The notes under the pieces were generated by a model. It was not told the DNA's origin. It was given only the letters and a program-made list of their open reading frames with translations, and ran no database searches. From positions 14,029,831 to 14,093,830 of the forward strand of contig NC_061125.1 of assembly GCF_905220365.1 (NCBI RefSeq): a stretch of DNA of 64,000 bases. The letters are read 5' to 3'. Source of the DNA: Vanessa cardui (Eukaryota > Arthropoda > Insecta > Lepidoptera > Nymphalidae). The position numbers and the translations under genes were made by a program. This document shows positions 23,480 to 32,822 of the stretch, piece by piece. Every line of letters begins with the position of its first letter. The stretch's first letter is position 1.

Positions 23480-23968
23480 AGCGTTTCTGGTATTGGTTGC
23501 CACGTGTTAGGTAAAAAAATAAGCTATGTTCTTCCTTGGAGTTCAAGTATGCTTCATAACTAATTTCATCAAATACGGAGTCGAGATGGCCCAGTGGTTA
23601 GAACGCGTGCATCTTAATCGATGATTGCGGGTTCAAACCCAGGCAAGCACCGCTGATTCGTGTGCTTAATTTGTCTTTATAATTCATCTCGTGCTCAACG
23701 GTGAAGGAAAACATCATGAGGACTGCATGTGACAAATTTCATAGACCTTCTGCAACATGTGTATTCCACCAACCCGCATTGGAACAGCGTGATGAAATAT
23801 GTTCCAAACTTTCTCCTCAAAGGGAGAGGAGGCCTTTAGCCCAGCAGTGGGAATTTTCAGGTTGTTGTTGTTGGTTCATCAGATTGGTAGTGAAAGAGCG
23901 ACACACAGACAGACAGAGTATCACTATCACACTTTCACGTCATATATAATATTGGTATAGATATTCAT
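23480..23968 (+). mobile_element. Tail-C interrupted by a SINE-A insertion
   Basis: The left part has GGTTGCCACGTGTTAGG, AAAATAAGCTATGTTCTTCC and TTCAAGTATGCTTCATAAC. The right part has AGATTGGTAGTGAAAGAGCG, ACACACAGACAGACAGAG and CACTTTCACGTCATATATAA. The SINE sits at 23578-23874. The 3' end of the tail forms the left arm of the foldback at 23948-24001. Confidence 0.8.
23578..23874 (+). mobile_element. SINE-A, full length, nested in Tail-C
   Basis: Head GAGTCGAGATGGCCCAGTGG and B box GGTTCAAACCCAGG are intact. The linker is CGCTGATTCGTGTGC / GTCTTTATAA, the palindrome CTCCTCAAAGGGAGAGGAGG and the tail (GTT)n. TTCATCAAAT (23565-23574) and TTCATCAGAT (23875-23884) form an imperfect target-site duplication. 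An 82-codon frame here is a repeat by-product. Confidence 0.92.
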
Positions 23969-24001
23969 CATTACCGAATAATGAATATCTATACCAATAT
24001 T
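23948..24001. repeat. Perfect 21-bp foldback at the end of a Tail-C unit
   Basis: AATATTGGTATAGATATTCAT-type arm at 23948-23968 is exactly inverted at 23981-24001, with a 12-nt loop. The left arm is the natural 3' end of the Tail-C unit, so the right arm is an inverted copy of that end. Confidence 0.85.
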
Positions 24002-24390
24002 CGAATCGAGAACTTATTTACAATTATATTTAAACATTATTACAATGTATTAAATTACTTAATAAACAAACTCAAAAAGCACAAAACTGTAATTTAAGCA
24101 TGAATACAGTTTTGAAAAATACTTTTTTAGAATGTAAAATATTTTCAAAATATACATAAGGTCGATGAACTGAGGATGTTCGGTACATCAACTATTACAA
24201 TAATAATGTAGGTACTACATGTGATAAATGTACTGCGAATTCTATGTATAAAATGAATTCTAGTAAAGGCTTCAATTTTCATCACTTCGAACGAGATATA
24301 CAATTAAATGACGACAGAACAAGTTCAAGCGAAATAGCCAGCCGTACTAATTTAGCTCAGTTAGCTAATTTATCCGCTATTTAGCCAGTA
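24002..24390. other. AT-rich sequence, nothing recognised
   Basis: No repeat. Includes TTAGCTCAGTTAGCTAATTT near 24353, which is not a tRNA by inspection. Confidence 0.45.
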
Positions 24391-24530
24391 AACGTGAGAT
24401 CGGTATCACATGACTGCAGTCTACAGCGGGCCCGAGCGGACGGACGCGCATCGCAATCGCGGCGGGCGGGCTTACACTCGGCACGATACTGAAAAACAAT
24501 TATTTATTACTGCCGATCGCAGATGGTGAG
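24391..24530. promoter_or_regulatory. CpG-rich island with a 39-codon ORF ending at a possible splice donor
   Basis: This is among the most GC-rich stretches of the window (GCGGGCCCGAGCGGACGGAC, CGCGGCGGGCGGGC). An ATG at 24410 opens a 39-codon plus-strand frame rich in Arg, Gly and His. A GGTGAGA donor-like sequence overlaps its stop at 24526. It could be a first exon, a promoter or a regulatory island. I recognise no protein family. Confidence 0.25.
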
Positions 24531-27119
24531 ATCCTCGAGTCAAAATTGATTTGTAACCGTTACTAGAAAACGACATCAACATATTTACGTTTGCTACTGT
24601 TGATAGATTTATAAAACGAGAAACGTTTATGCACGTCTTGATTTATTCAAGTGATGAAAACTCACAGAGTATTTAAAATCTTTGAATAATATTAAATTTT
24701 ATTAACAAAAGTATAGATTTAATTTAGTATACTGTTAATATAATTCAAAGGAACGCCAGTAGAATGCAGTAAAGTCAGCCATAAGCGGTAAGGATACGAT
24801 CACGGCTATCGCCAGACTCCGGCGCAGCGAGAACATTCAAATTATCGAGGAGTTAGATCCTCGATCCATAATCGCAACGTTCATTTGTAACCGGCTAACA
24901 GTACAAGAAAATATCTCTATCAGATAGCGAACGACGCTGAGCCTCAATATTATTCAGAACTACGAAAAACAGTCGTGCCTCGTTAAACTAGCGATAGCGG
25001 ATTCCCGATTGCTTTAATGCAAGGACCTGACTTATCTGCCTTGAATTTTATTATATCTTTAACGGCTTTGAACTGTTCCTTTTTATCGAATTAAAATAAC
25101 TACAATAAATACTCTCTCGATTTATTAATCCGAACAATTAGTATTTACTGGAAAGATTGAAGTTACAGCACAATAATTGCAAGTTAAAGTTGGTAAACAG
25201 TAGTATTATGATAAATAACTTTAGCAAGCATATAGCAACACCGAACGAACCAACTATTCTTAATTACGAAACCTTGGTAAAGAAACCTTTAACGTCAATG
25301 TATCAATCCGACGAGGTATAGGTCGAAGCTATCGGCTGATGCTAATGAGGCCGACCGGTTAAAGGGACAATTGGTTGCCAGTAACAGTGTAGCTTTTCTT
25401 TAAGACGTTTTAAGGCTCTATTTCAAGACGTAGACGTTGATTAATCGCTCCCCAAGTTTGTAGGAATTGTGCTACTGTGTTGCGAATTCAATTCGAAATT
25501 TAAATCGAAGAAAACGTGTTCTCGATAAAGTAAGAGTAAATCAAGTCTAATGAAGCAGGGGGAGAACAAATAGGTTAGACGGTTCGTTCGATGCTTACAT
25601 CAATTTCCTGATAATAAACATTAAACAAACAGACGGGTCGTGTCGTGAACGTCACCGTTGCGCAAGACAATTAGACCGACATTTGGCGGGCGACAGCGCG
25701 CCGAGGGTTACGTACTCGTACAGCGCCGCGTTGTATTACCCAACATCCACTCACTGCTCGCACCAACTTGAGCTTGTTCATCGTAATACTCGTACTACGA
25801 TCTAATTTACATCCATGTTTACAGTGCTTTTAAATCAAATTCGCCGTCTACGTGAGAATTGCGTCGACATTATCATTAAATCCCTTCGTATTCCTTTGAC
25901 TTACATGAATGATTCAGATATAAAAGTGTGATTTTTTTTTTTTTCAAATAAAAACAAAACATAAATCAGTCTACAAGTAATACAAAACGTATATTCAATA
26001 AATCTATTCCTACCACTATCGAGGTAAAGTATACAAATACGAAATTGATTGCTTCGTGTGGCGAGTGACATTTCAGTATTCGTACAGACCCGTTCGGGGT
26101 GCGGAGGGACGCGGGGGGGGACACTTCACACTGACATTTGAATAGGTCTGTCCCGGCATGTACTGGCACCCAGCGACGGGCAACGAGAGGCGACAATGTT
26201 CCCAGGGCAACAAACAACCTTACCATTCAAAAGAAAATTTACTTTATTCAAAGGCCAACAATGAAACTCCTTATTTTTCAAGTGTCCACCCTGAAGTAAT
26301 GCCGATGTACGGCAACAAACGAAGTTAAGAAATAATATATCTTTATATTTAAATACAGAATTTTTATTTTAAGATCGAATGAATATTTTAAAGTAAAATA
26401 AAATATATACAAAAGCATTGTATTGAAACGTAAGTAGAAATTACTTTGGACTGAATTTAAACCACCATGGAATGTAAATGGACTATTGTTTTTTTTTTGT
26501 TTTACAAATAGTTGTAACAATAACGATCTTTTTTTAAAGGTATCATTTCGAAACGAGCGTTGCCCACCATCCGGTGTACGTGTCGTAGATTATAGACCAT
26601 ATTTCATACAATAACTGCGTTTTAGCGTTTCTGCATTAGATTATCTATTCGCGATACGTGTACTGAAATAATGTTATAGCCATCCGTTGAATTGTACATG
26701 TTAGTAAAACCACTGAAATATTGTTTATACGAGTGCTTTACTATTTACGATTTTACGTATAACTAAATCAAGATTATAAGTATCGATTCAGTTGCACTTT
26801 ATTCACAAACAACATACAAATAATCTTATCATATCCGGAGTGGGAAAGTATTATGAGTTCGGATAATATTTGCGTTTATTTTATTATATTATGGTAACTT
26901 TTTTGTCCTTCTAGTATTCTTGATAGTCTGTTACATTATTTATTTTTTATTACACGAAATATATTTTTTCTTTTAAGAACCGAACGCCATTACAGTAATA
27001 ATTCTGCACAGGCACAGAACTAATTTTAAAGTTAACGATGACAAACAAACTGACACTAGGGCATTATTAGTTAAATCTAATTTAATGTAACTGTGAAATT
27101 GTTTATAGACACAAAAAAG
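24531..27119. other. Repeat-poor stretch with several GC-richer blocks
   Basis: Blocks at about 24760-25040, 25640-25760 and 26040-26230 (with a G8 run near 26114) are GC-richer and match no repeat family. An 86-codon minus-strand frame (25966-26226) spans the last block but shows no domain. The low repeat load for 2.6 kb is consistent with regulatory constraint; that is inference. Confidence 0.45.
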
Positions 27120-27300
27120 TCTTAGAGAAATTTTATAGCAAATAGATTATTTAAAAAAAAAAACAAAAGGAATTCACTTCAGGGATCACAACAAAACCTT
27201 CTTAGAATAATTTTATATAGCAAATAGATTATGAAAAAAAAACCTTTTACCAAAAGGAATTCTCTTCTGCAACCGACATGATAAAAACCTCCTCAGTCAT
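27120..27300. repeat. Imperfect tandem duplication, period about 82-97 bp
   Basis: TATAGCAAATAGATTAT occurs at about 27134 and 27216. CAAAAGGAATTC followed by (A/T)CTTC occurs at about 27154 and 27252. Poly-A length differences explain the variable period. Confidence 0.7.
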
Positions 27301-27588
27301 ATTGTAAAGAAAAAAAAACTGACAGTTGGTATATTTTGACATAAGCGACAAAGAGTAACAGTTGCTAGATCTGAAGCACAGGTCGTGTACACCACATGTC
27401 TAGAGCACGCGGCAATCGTAAGAAAAAATAACTATAAAGAATTCTAAAAAATACCGGTACGCGTTCAATATGTCACGTAAGTGATACTAACTCAATAACA
27501 TGTGCCCCGTTATAGACAGCCTCAAAACTTGTAAACGTTCCGACAATATCTTAAGTATACAGTAGAAGATTTAAGTCATTAAGTTATA
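27301..27588. other. Unique sequence, nothing recognised
   Basis: No repeat or coding frame. Confidence 0.45.
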
Positions 27589-27886
27589 CTTGGTGGTAGG
27601 GCTTTGTGCAAGCCCGTCTGGGTAGGTACCACCCACTTATCAGTTTTTCTACCGCCAAATAACAGTACTCAGTATTGTTGTGTTCCGGTTTGAAGGGTGA
27701 GTGAGCCAGTGTAACAGGCACAAGGGACATGACATCTTAGTTCCCAAGGTTGGTGGCACATAGACGGCGTAAGAAAGAGTTAATATTTCTTACAGCTTCC
27801 ATTGTCCATGGGTGATGGTGACCAATTACCATTAGGTCGCCCATTTGCTTGTCCGCCAACCTATACCATAAATAAAAAATAAAAAA
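27589..27886 (+). mobile_element. Repeat-B, full-length best-preserved copy
   Basis: Runs CTTGGTGGTAGGGCTTTGTG to CCGCCAACCTATACCATAAA with an A-rich tail. It differs from the 11.8-kb copy mainly by a missing AACTA before CAGGCACAAGG and by scattered substitutions. Confidence 0.92.
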
Positions 27887-28202
27887 GTCAGTTTATTTTA
27901 TTTACAATGTATAATTCCTAATGCTTGAAAAACCAATTTAAACAAAGCCTCGGTATTATTTTTCTATACACAAAAAAAAAACTAGAGCCTGGTCTAATTT
28001 TTACAAAGTATATACATTTTAAATTCAAACATTTTATGAATAAATATTGCCTTTTGGGAATATCGCGAAATATTTATATAAATAATTAAAAAAAATACGA
28101 ATCGCTTTGTAGGGTCAGATCGGTTGACGAATGTTTATATATCTTTGGTAAAAAAACATAACAGGATAAAAACCTTATTTGACCCGTCGGACATAGAACG
28201 GG
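27887..28202. other. AT-rich sequence, nothing recognised
   Basis: Short poly-A runs only. Confidence 0.45.
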
Positions 28203-28710
28203 TTCAAGTCTATATTAATATTTTAAATCTGCAAGTAACTCTGTCTGTGTGTCGCTCTTTCACGACAGAACCGCTTAACCGAACAACAACAACAACAACG
28301 ACAGCCTGTAAATTCCCATTGCTGGCTAAAGGCCTCCTCTCCCTTTGAGGAAAAGGTTTGGAACATATTCCACCACGCTGTTCCAATACGGGTTGGTGGA
28401 ATACACATGTGGCAGAATCTTTAAAAAATTTGTCACGATTCCTCACGATGTTTTCCTTCACCGCTGAGCACGAGATGAATTATAAAGACAAATTAAGGAC
28501 ATGAATCAGCGGTGCTTGCCTGGGTTTGAACCCGCAATCATATAAGATGCACGTGTTCTAAACACTGGGCCATCTCGACTCGCTTAACCGAATTTGATGA
28601 AATTTGGTATAAAGCAAACTTGATCTCCAAGAAAGGACATAGGCTTTTTGCCTGACACATGACAACCAACACCCTAAAATGCGAGCATAACCGCGGGCGA
28701 CTACTAACAT
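28203..28710 (-). mobile_element. Tail-C (minus strand) interrupted by SINE-A
   Basis: The left part has GCAAGTAACTCTGTCTGTGT, GTCGCTCTTTCACGAC and CCGCTTAACCGAA. The right part has TTTGATGAAATTTGGTATAA, AAGAAAGGACATAGGC, GACAACCAACACC and CGCGGGCGACTACTAAC. The SINE at 28284-28580 splits it, and a 12-bp exact target-site duplication flanks the SINE. Confidence 0.88.
28284..28580 (-). mobile_element. SINE-A, full length, nested in Tail-C
   Basis: The minus-strand head is at the right end (TGGCCCAGTG A box, GGTTCAAACCCAGG B box) and the (GTT)n tail, read here as AACAACAACAAC, is at the left. CGCTTAACCGAA is repeated exactly at 28272-28283 and 28581-28592. The linker and palindrome are of the TGATTCATGTCC / GTCTTTATAA and CTCAAAGGGAGAGG subfamily. 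Two overlapping frames (83 and 61 codons) are repeat by-products. Confidence 0.93.
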
Positions 28711-29861
28711 TATACATAGATGTTCCATTTGGTTTGAAAAAAAAATGCACAATTCACATTGACGCGTTATTCAAATCATAAAACAAATGAAAATTAATAT
28801 TACTAGCCTTGTATTGTTCCAATAAAAGGAATTGCAGAAACAATAAGAACAATATTATGAATATGCGATAACACTGGATGCTGGAAGGTCCATTCACCAC
28901 CTGTACCGCTAATTGCCGCGCCTCCAACATATAAACAATTAACAGTTACTCTTCGTTCACAATGGGCCGTATATTATTCTATGAAAATAGATACTAGCAT
29001 CGCCGCTCAGGATATAGTGTATTGTAACTTTACCAATTATTAAATTTTAATCTTGCGCTTCAAAATCATTTATAGAAACTTATATGAGTATTAAAAATTT
29101 CGAAATACATACATACAAAGCAAAGACACACCACACAAGTCTTAGTAAATGCATATTATCATATTTATCATATTAAAATTTAAAATTTAAAACAAAATAA
29201 TTCGCACTAAAAACTAGTAAACATAATTGCGTATTAGTATATTAGTAAAATGAAATGAAAAACATTAGACTACTTGAAAGTCGATTTACGATTATATAAC
29301 TTAGTTACAATTATTGTTATATACGAGTCCCACAAAAAAAATTACAGACGAATTGATAATCTTCTCCTTTTGAAGTCGGTTGAAAAGCGTCAATGGACGG
29401 TGTTTAATCGTCATTCTGCCTAAACGAACTCATTAAAAAAACACCGAAATAATATTTTTTTGAAATTCGAACTGTATTAATCTACACAATTAGAAGTATA
29501 AGTGAATAAATAAAATAAACTTTATACATTTACGAAACCTCGAGTTCCATAATATCAGGCGCACTGACATTCATCAACGGTCGTGTAATCACGAAATTTC
29601 AATAATCGTATTATTACGTCACGACAGGGACAACGTTGAATGCAAACTAAGAAAACAGAATGGATTTAACTGAGCGTGAATAGTAAATAAACGATCTTAA
29701 ATATTATTACTATTATAGAACTATCTCAAACGCGACTTCAATTTCATAAATGTTATTTAATAGGAACAGATAAAAGTTTGTTGAATTTTATTACAAATTC
29801 AGCCTTAAAAATGTCATAATTTTAACAAACAACACTAACCAACTTAAAACTATATATGTAT
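28711..29861. other. Unique AT-rich sequence
   Basis: No repeat family. A GC-richer patch at 28870-28960 has no coding frame. Confidence 0.45.
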
Positions 29862-29992
29862 CTAGTTTCCTCCGGCGGCAAAAAAGTGGCCTTGGGGTTC
29901 AAGCTTCATACCAAATTTCGTCTAATTCGGTTCAATGGCTAAGAGCTGCAAAACAACAGACTGATAGATTTACTTTCGCATTAAAACATTTG
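29862..29992 (+). mobile_element. Tail-C, 3' two-thirds
   Basis: AAAAAAGTGGCCTTGGGGTT, CAAGCTTCATACCAAATTTC, GTCTAATTCGGTTCAATGGC, AACAGACTGATAGATTTACT and TTCGCATTAAAACATT are in consensus order. Confidence 0.75.
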
Positions 29993-30532
29993 TTTAGATC
30001 GTCTTATTTATTTCGAATTTTCGAAATTCGAATTTCGAATTTTTCAATCAGTACTGACAGTGATGTCACCATAACCGATACTTTACAGTGCTCAAATGTA
30101 TGCAAACATAGTTCTGCGCTTGTATTTCCTTACTAATCCGATGAAATCTACATAATCGGAGAAAGTCTTATAATTATTTAATAGACCAACGCGGCTGTCA
30201 ATCTACATTACGGTAATATTTCGAACGCATTTTTTGTATTAAATTTTTTGACTATAAAAAACAATTATTACAACTACCGCCATCTATATCTATTATTAAA
30301 AACTTTAAAGCGCCCTCACGCTTCATCAAGCAAATAGATCGTTTATTTTGCGGTATGACTGCGCATGATTCGCTCCGTTTGGGACGACTGAGCATTGAAG
30401 TTAACGAGCCCAAAAGTACGCTCGTAGCATTTTTATTTATATAGTATACCAGAAAGGTGGATTAAATTATTAGAGTTTCTGGCAGAGTGAATTAAATTTA
30501 TTTATTTTATATGAGATAAATAGCGTCCGTCC
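29993..30532. other. Unique sequence with a TTCGAA-rich motif
   Basis: Repeated TTCGAA/AATTTCG words occupy about 30009-30044. No gene or repeat family recognised in the rest. Confidence 0.45.
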
Positions 30533-30828
30533 GAACTAAGATGGCCCCATGAAAGTTAGAACGCGTGCATCTTAACCGATGATTGCAGGTTCAAATACAG
30601 GCAAGCACCACTATATATATGTGATTAATTTGTGTTTATAATTCATCTCGTGCTCGGTGGTGAAGAAAAACATAGCGAGGAAACCTGCATGTGTCTAATC
30701 GCATCGAAATTCTGCCACATGTGCATTCCACCAACCCGCATTGGAACAGCGTGGTGGAATATGTTCCAATTAAGGAGAGGGTCCTTAATGGAAGAGGAGG
30801 CCTTATCCCAGCAGTGGGAAATTTATTT
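30533..30828 (+). mobile_element. SINE-A with a micro-inversion
   Basis: Near full length: ACTAAGATGGCCCCATGAAA head with an insertion in the A box, GGTTCAAATACAGG B box, TATATATATGTG / GTGTTTATAA linker, and AGCAGTGGGAAATTTAT end. The conserved palindrome region is rearranged to ATTAAGGA-GAGGG-TCCTTAAT (30769-30789). It abuts a reverse-strand SINE-A head at 30837. Frames of 67 and 72 codons here are repeat by-products. Confidence 0.9.
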
Positions 30829-30836
30829 ATTATAAT

Positions 30837-30938
30837 AAGACAAATTAAGCACATGAATCAGCGATGCTAGCCTGGGTTTGAACCCGCAATCATCGATTAG
30901 GATGCACGCGTTCTAACCACTGGGCCAGCTCGACTCTT
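30837..30938 (-). mobile_element. SINE-A head fragment (5' third only)
   Basis: On the minus strand it has GAGTCGAGCTGGCCCAGTGG, GGTTCAAACCCAGG and ATGTGCTTAATTTGTCTT, then stops. The 3' two-thirds are absent, the opposite of the usual 5' truncation of retroposed copies. It lies tail-to-tail with the SINE at 30533-30828. Confidence 0.88.
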
Positions 30939-31184
30939 TATACTAAGCGCATCTAAAATATGGATGCCATCAGAACTCCTCAACAATCCCTTGGGAAGTA
31001 AACAGCTTACTAACAAAAGCATTCCTAAGCAGGTTTTTATTAAAAGGTAGAATAATAATACCTCTTTGGAGGAATTACGATTGTTTCTATTTACGTAGGC
31101 GTTAAATTTGTTACAGGAGTGGGGACGGAAATAGAACGGCGTAAGGTGCGGCGAGCCGTAAATTTGTGACAAATCTAAAGTCAA
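30939..31184. other. Unique sequence
   Basis: A 100-codon minus-strand frame (30897-31199) begins in G-type repeat sequence and ends in the SINE-A head, so it is not called as a gene. No other feature. Confidence 0.4.
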
Positions 31185-31300
31185 CAGCGCAACGGCCACC
31201 TAGCGATGTGAAAGTCGCAGGTTCAATCCTGACCCTTTGGTGTTTTGCTGTCGTTTTTCCTATAACAACGTTTCGCTTAATTAGAGGCGTAAACGGAAAT
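31185..31300 (+). mobile_element. Element G (tRNA-like SINE head)
   Basis: Has ACGGCCACCTAGCGATGTGA, a B-box-like GCAGGTTCAATCCTGACC, and CGTTTCGCTTAATTAGAGGC. The same order of words occurs at 56400-56530 (GTCACGCAGTGATGTGAAAG, ATTCTTAATTGGGAGAGG). A tRNA-derived SINE is inferred. Confidence 0.6.
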
Positions 31301-31489
31301 ATAAAACCCTAAAAAACTTGATATATTTCATGCAACACTGAAAATGATATCACAGGCACTAAATAAATGGATTAGAGTGACCCTATTAAGGATGACATTG
31401 GCACGCCAATTCAAAAATTTGAATATGGAACAGTTTTGCAAAAAAAAGCTGATACTGTTTTAAATTCCTTATAAAATATCTGCTTTATA

Positions 31490-31912
31490 AATGCCAAAAT
31501 CCATATTAATATTATACATGTGAAAGTAACTCTGACTATGTGTCGCTCTTTCTAGATAAAACCACTGAACCGAATTTGATGAATTTTGGTATGAAATAAA
31601 CTTGAACCAAGAATATAAATAAAAATAGTTTCCATATTTGATGTGCAAAAGTTCTAAATTTTGTAATACGATATAGCTGATATTGAACTTTGTCATAATA
31701 ATTAATTTAAATCCCACGTTAAACAAAACATTAACAAATAAGGTTTTATATTTAGTAAATGAATTTATGTATATGAAATGTGTGGAGTGCGGTTTGTTTT
31801 CATTAATTTTCGTGCTGAGTGATGGAATTTTATTCGAAAAATCAAAAAGACTTAGGACAACCAACACCCCGAAACACGAGCAAAGCCACAGTCGACTGCT
31901 AGCATAGAATAA
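31490..31912 (-). mobile_element. Tail-C (minus strand) with a 235-bp unclassified insertion
   Basis: The left part (31490-31612) has GTGAAAGTAACTCTGACTAT, GTGTCGCTCTTTCTAG and TGAATTTTGGTATGAAATAA. The right part (about 31848-31912) has GACTTAGGACAACCAACACC and CCGAAACACGAGCAAAGCC. Between them lie about 235 bp of AT-rich sequence unlike any other family in the window. A 149-codon minus-strand frame, the longest in the window, spans this composite and is not a gene. Confidence 0.75.
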
Positions 31913-32019
31913 AAACAAAAAAATCTTTCAAGAGTAATACAATGTCGAGCCGGAACAGGTATCCTTTTAAAAAATCCACCATAACTCGAACCGGCTGCAG
32001 CAGTCTTATGCATGTATTT
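31913..32019. other. Short unique stretch before a microsatellite
   Basis: No feature recognised. Confidence 0.4.
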
Positions 32020-32048
32020 TATGTATGTATGTATGTATGTATGTATGT
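32020..32048. repeat. (TATG)n microsatellite
   Basis: About seven tetranucleotide units, degrading into TGTGCATGTG. Confidence 0.95.
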
Positions 32049-32513
32049 GTGCATGTGTACTGAACTACGATTACAACGGTCAATTACCATCTTAAGTCAT
32101 TGTAAGCGGAGAGCTTAGCAATAGAACAACAATTTTAACGTCGGCGGTTTTGAGTTACTGCAAACCGAGCTGATGGTTTATTATCAAGTCCATCTCTTCC
32201 GCCCTTGTTGGTCCGCGATCTTATGTCGCTGCATAACGGACTTAATGGCTGTACATCCGCGTTATTAATCTTACCATTGTATTAGATGCAACCATGTCAC
32301 AACATGTAACCGCACTGATAACAGTAATGGAAATCCTCATTGATGCAATCAATAACTTCAATTACAGTTAGCGGACACCTTTTATCGTATATCAGTAAAG
32401 GGAAACACGTGTCCGATGATTCTTGGAAGAATTGAAACCATGATCGATCTACGGATGTCACATTTAATATTAAATTATTGTAACTTATTTCACTACTTTG
32501 AATATCATGAGGA
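32049..32513. other. Unique, GC-richer sequence
   Basis: Matches no repeat and has no open frame of note. A candidate conserved non-coding element at about 32100-32420. Confidence 0.35.
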
Positions 32514-32811
32514 GCCGAGATGGCATAGTGGTTAGAACGCCTGCATCTTTACCGATGATTGTGACTTCAAACCCAAGGAAGCCCCACAAAATTTTCATGT
32601 GCTTAATTTGTGTTGAAAATCCATCACTTAACTGAAAATAAAACTCGTGAAACCTATATGTGTCAAATCTCAATAAATTCGACATCATGTGTATCAACCA
32701 ACCCGTATTGGAGCAGCATGGTGAAATATGCTCCAAATTCTACTCCTCAAAGGAAGAAGAGGCCTTACCCCACCAGTGGTAAATTTACTGGCTGTTAATG
32801 TCGTAGTGGTT
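32514..32811 (+). mobile_element. SINE-A, full length, diverged
   Basis: GAGCCGAGATGGCATAGTGG head, CTTCAAACCCAAGG B box, TTTTCATGTGCTTAATTTGT linker, CTACTCCTCAAAGGAAGAAG palindrome and TTTACTGGCTGTTAATG end. GAATATCATGA (32500-32510) and GAACATCATAA (32812-32822) may be a degraded target-site duplication. Frames on both strands here are repeat by-products. Confidence 0.85.
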
Positions 32812-32822
32812 GAACATCATAA

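Noticed and set aside
25966..26226. 86-codon minus-strand frame in a GC-richer block
   Set aside because: No domain, no splice sites, and the final third is AT-rich; better treated as possible non-coding element.
26465..26485. TGGAATGTAAATGG resembling the miR-1 seed
   Set aside because: Only the first 11 bases agree, and no complementary arm lies within 100 bp.
31469..31918. 149-codon minus-strand open frame, the longest in the window
   Set aside because: It spans both parts of a Tail-C unit and its unclassified insertion. The peptide has no recognisable domain and its composition is AT-driven.
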